A stretch of 64,000 bases of DNA from Cricetomys ansorgei (GCA_026225945.1 JAMJFZ010001258.1:12454001-12518000); one strand, 5' to 3'. Positions 1 through 43,060 are shown, counted from the first letter of the stretch. Numbers and translations: made by a program. The notes: generated by a model from the sequence alone, not told the origin.

Positions 1-417
1 ACTGAGAAAAACTAAAATGTCAAGTAATTCATAAATGATAATTCTTGTTGCTACCAGTAAATACCAATGAGGTTAAGTTCTCTTGAAAAAAAAATATTAC
101 TAAATAAGGCCTTAAATATGGCATTAATAAAAGGGGAATGGCAGGCTGAAATACAGCTTGGACTTTATTTGAAGACTTGGCTCCAAGTGAAGCAAGACAG
201 GCCACTGAACCCTCCTTTATTCCAGTTTTCTTGGCAGTGAAATGAGGATAATATCTAAGCTTACTGCTGCCAGCCTATCACTGTTTGGAAGACAGAACAA
301 AGGAATGAATGAATGAGTGCTATTCAGTTACCAGTTATTATCCCTAATTCCTTAGACAGTCTTCAATTTGCATTGTAAAAAACAGATGTAGTAATTAAGA
401 ACAGTAGCTACACTTAC
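1..417 (-). other. SLK: SLK intron 12, partial
   Basis: Starts with donor GTAAGTGTAG beside exon 12 and runs off the window. No repeat family or exon recognised. Confidence 0.8.
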
Positions 418-33105
<32,688 letters not shown>

Positions 33106-33124
33106 TGTTGATTGCGCTGGCGGA

Positions 33125-33265
33125 TGTTGCCTCATTGTGCAGACGGGGAAAGCGGGAAAGCAGGATGTGCTTGTTGGTGCCTGCGAGTGGGCTGTCCGCT
33201 TAGATCAAAAGAGACAATCTATGGAAACCCTTTGCACAGTGCCTGCACCAGCAAGTGCTCGATCT
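33125..33265 (+). mobile_element. MIR SINE abutting the SLK CpG island
   Basis: GTTGCCTCATTGTGCAGACG, GATCAAAAGAGACAATCTAT, CCCTTTGCACAGTGCCTGCA. It begins where CpG density falls away. Confidence 0.7.
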
Positions 33266-33324
33266 TAACTCTGCTAAGGGTGGAGATAGTGCAGACACGG
33301 CTTGTAAAAATTGTTTCAAAAGTA

Positions 33325-33420
33325 GGCGTGATAGAGCCCTAGGGAGCCAGAGGAAGGAAGATCACAAGTTCGAGACCTGCCTGGGCTATATAAAGAAACC
33401 CTGTCTCCAAAAGTAAAAAG
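33325..33420 (+). mobile_element. B1-like SINE fragment upstream of SLK
   Basis: AGGAAGATCACAAGTTCGAG, CTGCCTGGGCTATATAAAGA, AACCCTGTCTCCAAAAG. Confidence 0.75.
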
Positions 33421-33733
33421 GAAATTGTTTAAGCGCGCTTCTGGAGTGGTGACACTCCCTCAAGGGTAACCTCTGGGCCACCTCAGCCAGAAAACTGGCG
33501 CCGCCCTTGCTGACTCTTACCTGAGTTAATAAGGCCCAGGGAATCCAGATCTGCAGGGTCTGTGTGGGTGTTGTCTGGAGTCTGTCAAATGATGATTTAC
33601 CTTCCCCTCCTCCAATGACAGAAGCCCTTTCCGGGCAGAAGAGGGGGTCATCCATCAAGGTGACCAAGTGCAGGGCAACATTCCAGGGTAGGAATAGAAA
33701 GCGGACCTGGTGAGTGGACCTGGGAATGAGTGT
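33421..33733. other. Intergenic sequence upstream of SLK, nothing recognised
   Basis: No element or gene seen. Confidence 0.45.
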
Positions 33734-33816
33734 GTGGACCTAATGAAAACGTTTTAAAATTAAAGTCATAAATATAGTCAAACTATGAAGCCTATGATTA
33801 AGAGGTAACTTGAGGA
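33734..33816. repeat. Local duplicated segment 1, left copy
   Basis: GTGGACCTAATGAAAACGTT and AAGCCTATGATTAAGAGGTA match 35,517-35,616 with small differences. It is not a SINE I recognise. Confidence 0.7.
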
Positions 33817-33821
33817 GGGGC

Positions 33822-33950
33822 TGGAGAGATAGCTTAGCACTGGGGAGGCAGAGGCAAGCGATTTCTGTGAGTTCAGGGTCAGCCTGGTCTACAGAGTGAG
33901 CAGTGAGTTCCAGGATAGCCAGAGTTACAGCAGTCTCGAAAAAGCTAAGG
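33822..33950 (+). mobile_element. B1 SINE joined to a partial SINE head
   Basis: CTGGAGAGATAGCTTAGCAC, then GGAGGCAGAGGCAAGCG, GGTCAGCCTGGTCTACAGAG, GATAGCCAGAGTTACAGC. Confidence 0.85.
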
Positions 33951-33951
33951 C

Positions 33952-34215
33952 TGGGCTAGGGAGATGGTCCAGTGGGCAAAATACTGCTGTACACGCTTGA
34001 GCACCTCAGTTCAATGTAGTGTTCATGTAAAGCCAGGCAGAGCCAGTGCTTGGTGAGGGGCAAGTCCAGGGGCTCTCTGAACAGCCATCCCAGCGTAAAA
34101 CTCGAATTCCAGGTTCAGTGAGATGGCCTATCCCAAAAGCTAAGGTAGAGAGTTATAGTTCTTCTGACTTGGCTTCTAGTCTCCACATGCACACACATGT
34201 ACACACACACACAAA
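33952..34215 (+). mobile_element. B4 SINE
   Basis: GGCTGGGCTAGGGAGATGG, AATTCCAGGTTCAGTGAGAT, CTAGTCTCCACATGCACAC. Confidence 0.78.
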
Positions 34216-34338
34216 GCTAAGGCTATGATGGCATATCCTGGCATAGACTATGACTATAGCTTCATGAACATAAACCTATCTCCAAACTCTTCCTTAGCTA
34301 TGAGCAGATTTGTATGTGTCAATCATACTTCAATAAAG
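34216..34338 (+). mobile_element. Old LINE-1 3' tip
   Basis: TGTATGTGTCAATCATACTT followed by CAATAAAG, the typical end of L1M 3' UTRs. Confidence 0.6.
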
Positions 34339-35283
34339 TGTTTTCTTTAGAGTTTTTATTCAGCTCGAACAGAGATGGAAAATCGCCTGCCATTCGGGAG
34401 TTCAGGAACCACACCGCTCTAACAGGAAGGTGCCCTGGCGGTCCGGAGCTCAGGGACCATACAGCTCTGAGGTGGGGAAGGTGACCCCAGTGAAGGTATC
34501 CTGACCTTCAGGAAGCCAGGAACCACACACAGCTCTGCAGCTCTGAGGCAGGGAAGGCTTCCCCAGTGTTGCATGCAGATCTGAAGGGAAATATCCCCAG
34601 CTGAGCTGAGGTGTTCTTGCTTCTTCTTTTGGTGGCTGACTCCACTAGGGAGGAAGGCAGCAACAGAAGCTGAGCCCCTTACTCACTGAGCAAAGTCCAG
34701 AAGGCTGCTCTGTATATAGTGTCCCTGAGGGGATGGAGCCTCCCAGGGTGGCCTATGATTGGTGGGATTTTTTGTCCTTATTTGGCTAGTCTGGAAAGGT
34801 TTAAGGGGCCTAGTTTAGGGCCATGTGTGTTTTGGGGTCACTTCTGTGCTGCTCTGCCCAGTTGGGGGACCCTGCAGCCTGGTGGGAGTAGGGTCCCTGA
34901 TAGTCCCGGGGGGAGCTTTCTTTCGGGGGTCTCAAGTCCCAGAACTCCCCAGCCTCACAGAGCCAGACTCCCACAAAGGGGGAATATGCTGGCTCCCCAG
35001 TGGTCCTTGGCACCATTTGGGGCTCATGATGGGCACAGGGGGTGGTGGCCGGCCCCCAGGGTCCCCATTAGGATATCGAGGGAGCCAAGCAGCAGCCCCC
35101 AAAGGCAGCTGGCAGAAGGAGGGCCCAGGCTGCTGGGAAAGTCAGATTTGTTCCATGGCAGAAACACAGATGGCAGTGCAATGGCAGTTGGGGCAGGGGA
35201 GGGCACCAGGTAGTGAGGCAAAGACCCCTGGAGCACACCCACTGAGGGAGAGAGCAGGCAAGGGCCTACTTTCTAAAAAAACA
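34339..35283 (-). mobile_element. LTR (~945 bp), minus orientation, proposed solo LTR
   Basis: Inverted termini TGTTTTCTTTAGAG (left) and, in reverse, TGTTTTTTTAGAAAG (right). In minus orientation it has an ATATACA-type TATA element near 34,711-34,720, CCAATCATAGG near 34,755, and AATAAA at 34,356-34,361. The flanks ATAAAG and AAAAAG could be a degraded duplication. The boundary is less secure than for the other LTRs. Confidence 0.5.
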
Positions 35284-35516
35284 AAAAGCAGCCAGTGTAG
35301 TAGAGCAATGACTACGTACTAGAAGGCAAGGAGGAAGAACAAAGACTGGAAAGGCAAATAAGTCTCACCTGTGGCTCATGTAATCAAGGTGTCTATTGTT
35401 CTATGTTTAAAAAGGAAAAAAAAAAAAAAAACAACACTTAGCAGAAGGAAAATTCAGACATCTTTAACAATTAAAAATATTCTCATAGTTTTTTTTTATA
35501 TATTATGTAAAACTAA

Positions 35517-35616
35517 GTGGACCTCTTATGGAAACATTTTAAAATTAAAGTCATTGGCAGGGTCAAAAGATGCTAACTAAGCCTATGAGTATGAAGTAAC
35601 TCAAGGCAGGGATAAT
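35517..35616. repeat. Local duplicated segment 1, right copy
   Basis: GTGGACCTCTTATGGAAACA, TTTTAAAATTAAAGTCATTG, AAGCCTATGAGTATGAAGTA. Pairs with 33,734-33,816. Confidence 0.7.
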
Positions 35617-35633
35617 AAAAAGCTCAGAAATTT

Positions 35634-35855
35634 GGGGCTGGGGAGATGGCTCAGCAGTTAAGAGCATTTGTTCTTACAGAGGACCCAGGTTGAGTTCCCG
35701 GCACCCACCTGGTAACTCACAACCAACTATAACTCCGATTCCAGGAGATTTGACACTGTCCTCTGACCTCTGTAGGCACGAGGCATACACATGGTATATG
35801 GTCCATGCAGGCAAAATACTCATACGCATAAAATAAACTTAATTTTTAAGAAGTT
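35634..35855 (+). mobile_element. B2 SINE
   Basis: GGGGCTGGGGAGATGGCTCA, GACCCAGGTTGAGTTCCC, GACACTGTCCTCTGACCTCT, AAATAAACTTAATTTTTAAG. Confidence 0.95.
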
Positions 35856-35946
35856 CTAAAACGCCATTGTGAGGCCAAGGGTGATAAAATACACCTACAA
35901 TCTTAGAATCAGGAGGTTGAGACAGGCCGATTAAGAATCCAAGAGC

Positions 35947-36094
35947 AGCCAGGCAGTGGTGGCACAGGTCTTTAATCCCAGCACTCGGGAGGCAGAGGCA
36001 GGAGGATCTCTGTGAGTTCAAGGTCAGCCTGGTTACAGTGTGGGTTCCAGGACAGCCAGAGCTACCACAGAGAGATCCTGTCTCAAAAAAAAAA
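35947..36094 (+). mobile_element. B1 SINE with exact target duplication
   Basis: GCCAGGCAGTGGTGGCACAG to an A12 tail; AATCCAAGAGC flanks both sides (35,936-35,946 and 36,095-36,105). Confidence 0.95.
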
Positions 36095-36335
36095 AATCCA
36101 AGAGCCGCCAAGGTTACACTGTGAAGCCCTGACACCACCGCCTTCCAGAAAGCCACCTGAATCATGGTTGTACAGCTGTATAAGTTTACTACAACATCGT
36201 TGGGCTGTACTTCACAGAATATTATGGAATGCAAATTATGCTCCCCAAAGATGTCTTTAACTAGTAATTTTTTCTATGTATGTATAATAACTATATTTTT
36301 GAAAATTATAAAAATGGCATCATCTTGTATTGATA

Positions 36336-36337
<2 letters not shown>

Positions 36338-36370
<33 letters not shown>
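36338..36370. repeat. (TA)n microsatellite
   Basis: About 15 TA units. Confidence 0.95.
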
Positions 36371-36374
<4 letters not shown>

Positions 36375-36595
36375 AAACATATTGTTCTGTAGTTAACCAT
36401 AAAACAGTCATCTCACTTTGTGAGATTAAGAAGGAAGGTCTCCTTAAACAATCTTTGACTTCCTCAAAACAAGCTGTCTTCAGGTAGTTCTTTTTCACTA
36501 CTCAGCCCTGCTCAACAGCTGTCCCAAATGAGATACAGGCTTATAGCCAAAGGCACACAGCAGAATTTGAGCTCAAGGTCAGTGGGGCTCTCCAC

Positions 36596-36950
36596 AATAA
36601 TCGAAGTCTGGCTTTCCTGAATTTGTTATTTGTGTGTGTGTGTGTGTGAGTGTATGCCACATATATGTGGGTGCCCACAGAGACCAGAGCTCAGGTCCTC
36701 TGGAAGAGCCACAGTTTTCTTAACCACTGAGCCATCTCTCCAGCCCCTTTGTTGAATTTCTAGAACTTTAAAAGTAAATTTTAACCAGTGACAAGCATTC
36801 ATTCAATACGCAATTTGGGGTCCTATTTACCAAAAAGACAATTTCATCAAAGAACTAAGTGTCGTATTACCTTCACAGTTTACCCAATAACTCCCTCTGA
36901 TAATAAGGTGTCATTAAAAATAGATATTTAGGGAAGAAAAAAATATAGCA
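36596..36950. repeat. Local duplicated segment 2, left copy (interrupted)
   Basis: AATCGAAGTCTGGCTTTCCT, CTAGAACTTTAAAAGTAAAT and AACTCCCTCTGATAATAAGG match 38,778-39,000. A B2 splits it at 36,625-36,747, and its end resumes after an L1 at about 37,970-38,036. Confidence 0.75.
36625..36747 (-). mobile_element. B2 SINE inside duplicated segment 2
   Basis: (GT)n, then AGAGCTCAGGTCCTCTGGAA, TTAACCACTGAGCCATCTCT, CCAGCCCC, flanked by TTTGTT on both sides. It is absent from the other copy at 38.8 kb. Confidence 0.9.
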
Positions 36951-36964
36951 ATAAGATGATTCCT

Positions 36965-37968
36965 AATGGCATTCTGCTATACTCATAAATCAGTGCCTTG
37001 TTCAGCCAGCATCAGAGCAGCTTCCTCTTGCAGGACATGGGAACTACTCCAGAGAGCCACAGCCAGACATTATGCAGAGCGTGAGAGACCTTGAAACACT
37101 CAGCCCTGATGTAATATCTCCATCAAATCCCTCTCCTCAGTGCTCAGGGAACCCAATGGAAGAGGAGCCAGAGCGTAAGAGCCAGAGAGAATGAAGGACA
37201 CCAAGGAATCAAGGTCTTCTAGACGTAACAGGACCGGTGCCTATATGAACTCAGAGTCTGAGGCAGCGTGCACACAGCCTCCAGGGTCTGCACCAGTCAG
37301 AGTTCTAAAGCTGAAAGGAGAAGTGGACACGTGCCCCCATCCCTAACCAGGAAGCTATCTCCAATTGATAACCACTTGCAAGTGAAAATTTAGTTTTCTC
37401 CAAGGAAGTCTCACTGGGGAAACAAACTGCTCTTGGGGACAGGCCGCAGGCCCGGCGGAAGATGCCAACAGAAAATGAGCTCAGTGGCATCTTTGGAGGT
37501 TCCCTGTCTCGTAATGTTGTGTCAGGGCTCTTTGGTTTTTTGTTTTATTTTGTCTTCGTGTTGTCAGTGTCTGGGTTATTTTATTACTTTACTTTGCTTT
37601 ATATTTTTCTTCTCTCTTTTTATCCGTTGTGTATATATTATGGCTTCCAGCTCTGTGTTTTTATGGAATCCCTGAGTGTGCAAATGAGTGCCTCTCTGTG
37701 TCTTATGCCTTCTCTTGGGCTTTTCTCCTTCTGTTTGTTTGTCTTGTCCCATTTCGATATGTTAATTTTTGTTTCGTTTTCTTATATTTTATTTTATTAT
37801 TATCCCATAGAAGCTCTTCTTTTTCCTAATGGGAGGCAGAAAGGAGGTGGATCTGGATGGGAGGGTGTTGGGGAGGAGCTGGGAGGCGTAGGGGGAGGAG
37901 ACACCGTATTCAGGATATATTATGTGAGAAAAAAAATCTATTTTCAATAAGAGGAAAAATAAAAATAG
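36965..37968 (+). mobile_element. LINE-1 (Lx-like) 3' UTR
   Basis: GAGAGACCTTGAAACACTCA, CCTGTCTCGTAATGTTGTGT, ATTATGGCTTCCAGCTCTGT, TTTTTATGGAATCCCTGAGT, GGTGGATCTGGATGGGAG, then an A-rich end. Its hydrophobic ORFs are T-rich UTR artefacts. Confidence 0.8.
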
Positions 37969-38059
37969 ATTTAAAAAATAGACACATAGCATATTGTGAG
38001 TGCTCACTACATAGTAGACCCTAAGTAGTTTACACACCATCTTCCAGTGCTGGTGTTAC

Positions 38060-38580
38060 TCCATCCCCAGCCCTTTTCAGTGGCTGGCGGGAGCCCACTG
38101 TCTACTTAGGTCATAATCCATCCAAGCATTTCTCTATTGTAGGCGCTCAGGTGGTTTCCAGTGTTTATCACAGACACCACCACGACGACATGCAGGTACA
38201 AGTATTTCTGTGCTTTTGCCGAGACGATTGTGTTTTCCTAAGATACAATCCAAGAAGTAGACTTGATAAGACAAAAACTGTATTAATTTTTTTGCCTATA
38301 CTACCAAACTAGCTTCTAAATGCATAGCTTATTCCAATTTACACTCCTGTAACTCTGCATGAGTGTGCCAATCACACGACACCCTCCGCAGCACACCAAG
38401 GCCCCATGCACCCTTCCCTTAATCTTTGCAGACTAACGGCCCCCAAATAACCTCTCCTTGTTTAGTTTTCAGTTCTCAGATCATTGGTGAAATTATGCCT
38501 TTGCAGATGTGTTTTGGTCACTTTTACTTCCTGTTTTATAAATTATCTCATATCAATGAAGGATACCAAATGATTTTGTT
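38060..38580 (-). mobile_element. Old LINE-1 (L1M-like) fragment
   Basis: GGTGGTTTCCAGTGTTTATC, ACATGCAGGTACAAGTATTT, CAATCCAAGAAGTAGACTTG: the L1M 3' end in reverse. Confidence 0.65.
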
Positions 38581-38777
38581 AGGATCCTACTAATGAGATG
38601 ATCGAGTCTAACATACCTTGGGGATGTGTTCAGGAAGTTAAATGATGGTTTATACATTTCCATCTTGAAGTTACAAGCCACAGGAATCATTTGATGACGC
38701 TGGGTGAGATGTCATTGAGATTGAGACTGACTCATATTTTCTATTAATAAACTCTCCGATCTACATGTCTGTTATTT

Positions 38778-39000
38778 ATAATCAAAGTCTGACTTTCCTG
38801 ATTTTTTAGAACTTCAAAAGTAAATTTTATCCAGCGATCATGTAGTCATTTAATATACAATTTTTGGCTCTGTTCTAATCTCACAGAAGAGGTCTGTAAT
38901 TTGCTCGGTAACTCCCTCTGATAATAAGGATGTCATTAAAGACACTCAGCACACAGTGAGGGCTTACTACACAACTGGCACTTGCTAAGCGGTTCGTGTG
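38778..39000. repeat. Local duplicated segment 2, right copy (uninterrupted)
   Basis: AATCAAAGTCTGACTTTCCT, AGAACTTCAAAAGTAAATTT, AACTCCCTCTGATAATAAGG. It runs into MIR sequence at its right end, like the left copy. Confidence 0.75.
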
Positions 39001-39109
39001 TGTAACCTCATTTTAACCGCATACCTAGGCTGATAGGTGGGCACTATGGTAATCCCTGTGTGAAAATAGGAAAACTGAAACAGAAAGCTCAGTTCCTTGC
39101 TTATGGTCT
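38950..39109 (-). mobile_element. MIR SINE split by the LTR at 39,110
   Basis: GAGGGCTTACTACACAACTG, GTAACCTCATTTTAACC, GAAAATAGGAAAACTGAAAC, TTCCTTGCTTATGGTC. The LTR duplicated TGGTCT within it. Confidence 0.7.
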
Positions 39110-39432
39110 TTTGGGGGAAGTTTATTTTTAGTTATATTTGTTTTTGAGCCCTGTTAGAAAAAGGGATGCATAGGCCTTGGCGTTTTGTATTGTCTGCAGG
39201 TGTTGGATTTCTGTGGGGGTTGTTTGATTGCTAATGATCTGCATGTGCTATCAGTAGAACACCTGAGGCGTTCTGAATCAATAAAAACACCTGACCTGAG
39301 AGCTCAGCGTCCCACTGTCGAGGATGGTGCTTGCCATGACGGTGGTTCCCTCTGCTGAGGTCTGCCAGGGCTGTCACATATGAAAATGCCTCCTTGTCCT
39401 TGGCTGAACCACCACAGCAACGAACTACTACA
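39110..39432 (+). mobile_element. Solo LTR (~323 bp), ERVK-like small family, copy 2
   Basis: Starts TTTGGGGGAAGTTT and ends ACTACTACA, flanked by TGGTCT at 39,104-39,109 and 39,433-39,438. AATAAA at 39,280-39,285. It aligns in reverse to 23,059-23,372 and 44,471-44,803 along its full length. Confidence 0.85.
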
Positions 39433-39639
39433 TGGTCTCGTGGACAATTACAGCACATCTGCACGTGAATGCAGATACTGGAAAAACCTAACTAATATTT
39501 AACAACTCCACTAAGATGTTCCCCTTGGCCTCACTAAGCTTTTGTAATAACTTTCTGATTATTGTTTCAGCTTGCTTTCTCCTCCCTTTCTTAACATATA
39601 AAAACATACCCCACCCACTACCTCAACACTATTAGCAAC

Positions 39640-40225
39640 CGAGCATGTAAGCTTGTGAGTATGTATGTATGGTTACTTGTGGTTTTTGTCTCTTGGAGGC
39701 TTCCCATCCCTACGGCAGATCTGGGGAGGGAAGCCTTATGATGGTGTGTGTACAGGTCCATGCTGTCTTTGATCAGAGATCCGGGAGCCAGCAGGAACGT
39801 AAAGACTTCCCAGGAGCCCGTGACAGTGGGTGTGACTCAGTTTATTTCGGGGGTGGGGCATGGGGGTGATGGGACAGGAGGTGGGGAGACAGGGACAGAG
39901 ATACATATATAACGAGAGGAAGAAAGGGTTTCTGGTATCAGGGACGTCAGTGGGAGCTCATTAGTTAGGACAGTGCAGGTTGACAGCCCCATTTGCATGT
40001 TGGGGCTCACAGCCTGGACCTCGGTATTTTCCTGGGAACCAAAGGGAGAGACCTTATATCGTTATATAGGGAGAAGTGTTACAGCTCCAGATAAACAATT
40101 TGCCAGGTCTCATACCTTTGAGGCGGTGGTGCCTTGCTGTGAGAGCAGGCAGTATAGCTTGGGGCCTGTCAGAGCTTCAGTGAAGGAACAGCAGAACGCC
40201 TTCCACTCTCAGAAATGAGAATTCC
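39640..40225 (-). mobile_element. Possible LTR-derived sequence
   Basis: On the minus strand there is a TATATAACG-like element near 40,060 and AATAAACTGAGTC near 39,838, in the order expected of an LTR. Ends not found; tentative. Confidence 0.3.
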
Positions 40226-40269
40226 AGGGTTCGAAGCACACTTCTACTTCAGCTCCATGACAGCCCCAC

Positions 40270-40460
40270 AGTTACTTGTGTGTTTATGTAAATATATGTG
40301 TATGAGTGTGTAAAAGTGAAAGAGTGTATGTGTATTGATGTGTGTATACATGTGTTGTATGAGCATATGTATATGTGTGACTACAGTTGTGCGCAGGTGT
40401 TCACAGGGAAGCATTGCGTGTCTGTCTGCGCACATGTGTGAGGTGCATGTGTTTCTGCTG
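40270..40460. repeat. GT-rich degenerate simple repeat
   Basis: GTGTATGTGTATTGATGTGT-type imperfect alternating tract. Confidence 0.75.
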
Positions 40461-41385
40461 CATTCAGACTGAAAGCTCATCCCCGAACTCTTAAATCCAG
40501 CCCAATCTCTTGCTATTCCATAAACTGTTGTGGAGTGAATGTATTCAAGTGAAAAAAATATATTCATATATAGTAACAGAAAGTACACATGAGTTCCCTG
40601 CCACTTCCACGATTCTAACTTAGAAAGTTTACTAGTCAGTTCTTTAAATGCTTCTGTGCACATTGGGCAGGAGTAGCAGATCCCTTTGATGTACTCAGTC
40701 ATATAAATACAGTTTTGTATCTTTGAGTATTATATTTTTGGAAAGGAATTCTACAAGTATTTTAAGAAAGACACCTGCAATTATGGCCATTATTCTTCTG
40801 AAATAGATGCGAGCGTCACTCGAAATATTCCAAATGGGAAATTTGGTCATTTTCCCAGTTTTTAAAGTGAAAGAGAAGTAAACAATCACCTACTTTAAGC
40901 TTCCTTTTGTTTCAAGAAAGGATCCTAAAAATATTCTCAGCTGGGTTCATCTCTCTGCGTCACAGGGAACGGCTGCATACCTACCCATCTCTCGTTCCCA
41001 GTCACTCGAGCTGTAATGAATCGTGAACATTCCGGCACTGTGGCAAGAAGGCTTACACATTAAAACCCTGAGAAAATAGAGAACGAAAGCAGTACGGGCA
41101 CAACTGTTTTGTAAGTGACATTCGAACTATGTTTAAAAACCTAGGCCCACGCCATCCCGAACACCTTCTGAACGTTGGTACTTGGATGCTCCGTATTGAA
41201 TTGTCTTTACTCCGACACTGGCTAAGTGAGAGTAACCCGGAAGTAAAAGGCGCTGGCCACCAGCCCTATAGGGCCCATGAAAGTTGCTATGAAGCTGAGG
41301 GTGCAGTTCAGCGGCAGAGTAATGTTCTGGGTCAACTCGACATCAACAAAAGGAAAAGGAGGGAGGAAGGAAGAGATGGAGAGTT
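40461..41385. other. Intergenic sequence, nothing recognised
   Basis: No gene or repeat named with confidence. Confidence 0.4.
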
Positions 41386-41414
41386 GGTGTTCGTTTATTT
41401 ATTTTACTTTAGTT

Positions 41415-41565
41415 TAGGTGGCTCACAACACCCTGAATATATACCAATGCAAAGTTTCATGTTTCTGGAAGGAGAGACCCGACTCCCACAAACTATCCTC
41501 TGACCTTTACACGCTGCAGCACACGGGAATGAGCGCACACACACATTCACACTCAGTAAGTAGAT
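41415..41565 (+). mobile_element. B3/B2-like SINE with unusual internal block
   Basis: GGTGGCTCACAACACCCTGA, then GAATATATACCAATGCAAAG, then GAGAGACCCGACTCCCACAA and a CA-rich end. The middle block is not standard B2/B3. Confidence 0.6.
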
Positions 41566-41982
41566 GTTAAGAACAAAAAATAGCAGTTCCCTCTCCTGGT
41601 ACCTAAGTAGGCCACTCACTTTTGGAACCCACCACCATGCCTGGTGAATCCCAAACAGCTCTTAGGGAAATCCACACGGAGGCCTGTGGCCTGAGCCACA
41701 GCTGAACTCCTCTCGGAACTCGCCCATCCTCTTGCGGGCCAGGTGAATGGGCAAGTCCAAGGTGGACCCTCCAGCTCCTAGTCATACCCTTGCTGACCTC
41801 CCGTGCAGAAATGACGCAGGTCCCTGCTGAGCCCTGCTGCCCAAATTGCAGGTTGGAGAGCCACATAAACTACTGCTGCTAAGTAAAGCCCCTAGATTTT
41901 CAGGAAATTTGGTAGGCAACAGACTAAAACTGGAAGCGCGCGTTAAGTTAGAAACATTTTTTAAAGAATCCTACACGCTGAA

Positions 41983-42115
41983 TAGATGGTTCAGCAGTTA
42001 AAAGTGCTCGCTGCTCTTCCAGAGGACCTGTGTTCAGTTCCCAGCACCCACAGCAGGTAGCTCACAACTCCCCTGAATATATACAAATGCAAAGTTTCAT
42101 GTGTCTCTGGGTTAG
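41983..42115 (+). mobile_element. B2-type SINE head joined to the same unusual block
   Basis: GCTGAATAGATGGTTCAGCA, TTCCAGAGGACCTGTGTTCA, GGTAGCTCACAACTCCCCTG, GAATATATACAAATGCAAAG. Confidence 0.7.
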
Positions 42116-42349
42116 ATGCCCAGACCTGGGACGGTGGGGAGAAAGTGCGTATTTGCGCAGGCTTTGTTGCTGTTGTTGTTATACCCCTGCTCAAGGAACT
42201 TTTGAAACGTCCACTTATTTTTATGGATAAATGTTTCCCTTCTCCAGACTCATAACTTTAGATGACCTTCACAAACGATTACAGGACCCTTTAACAGACG
42301 ACTGTCCATCAGGACCACTTACCAAATTTCTCTTCATTCAAAATTCAGC

Positions 42350-42622
42350 GAGAAGGAGCTGAGGAGATGGCTGGGTTGGCGCGGTTCTTCAATCAAGTGC
42401 TTGCCATGCCGGCAGGGGGCCCTGACTTTGGATCTCAGCCTCATATAAGAAGCTGGGTAAGGCAGCACACGCGGGGGAGGCAGGCAGGCTAGAGGACGCC
42501 TGGCGTTTACCGCCGGACTAGTTCAGCTGTATTGGTGAGCTCAGGTTCAGCTGGAGTCTTGTCTCAAAAAATGGTGGAGGGTGATTGATGAAGACCCCTG
42601 AAGTCCCTCTGGCTTTCACATT
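42350..42622 (+). mobile_element. B4 SINE
   Basis: GAGCTGAGGAGATGGCTGGG, CAAGTGCTTGCCATGCCGGC, TTGGTGAGCTCAGGTTCAGC, CTTGTCTCAAAAAATGG. Confidence 0.78.
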
Positions 42623-42682
42623 CGTGTGTGTGTGTGTGTGTGTGTGTGTTGTGTGCTCACACACAACACACACACACATACA
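42623..42682. repeat. (GT)n facing (CA)n: inverted microsatellite
   Basis: About eleven GT units, a short spacer, then ACACACAACACACACACACA. The two arms are complementary. Confidence 0.93.
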
Positions 42683-42768
42683 AAGTTTAACAACAAAAAA
42701 CATACATGAGTAAGATGCAGTATCAGAGTTATTTTAAGCTGTTTATTCTTAATTAATTCTTAATTCTT

Positions 42769-42788
42769 AATCCTCCAGCTGGAGGATT
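42769..42788. repeat. Perfect 20-bp palindrome
   Basis: AATCCTCCAGCTGGAGGATT reads identically on both strands. Confidence 0.97.
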
Positions 42789-42924
42789 GGTTTTAATTTT
42801 CCTAACAAAGGCCAATTCCCAGCCCCTTACACGCCTCTGGTTCCCCTGTGTTTCCCCTCAAACACATCCATTCCACATACTTATGAGTCTATGGGCAGCA
42901 CAAATTGGGATCCGTGGGCTATAA

Positions 42925-43060
42925 GAGAACGTGCAGTGCAGTGGTGGCACACGCCTTTAATCCCAGCGCTCGGGAGGCAGAGGCAGGGAGATCTCTGTGA
43001 GTTCGAGGTCAGCCTGGTCTACAGGGTGAGTTCCAGGACAGCCAGAGTTCAGAAGAGGAA
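42925..43060 (+). mobile_element. B1 SINE
   Basis: GTGCAGTGGTGGCACACGCC, GGTCAGCCTGGTCTACAGGG, CCAGGACAGCCAGAGTTC; no normal A tail. Confidence 0.93.

Noticed and set aside
34719..35322. Two overlapping ~165-codon ORFs on the plus strand
   Set aside because: They lie within the LTR-like element and are Gly/Pro-rich with no domain. Neither matches a viral or host protein that I can identify.
37462..37950. 162-codon hydrophobic ORF resembling a membrane protein
   Set aside because: It is T-rich L1 3' UTR sequence; hydrophobicity is expected from TTT/TTA/CTT codons.
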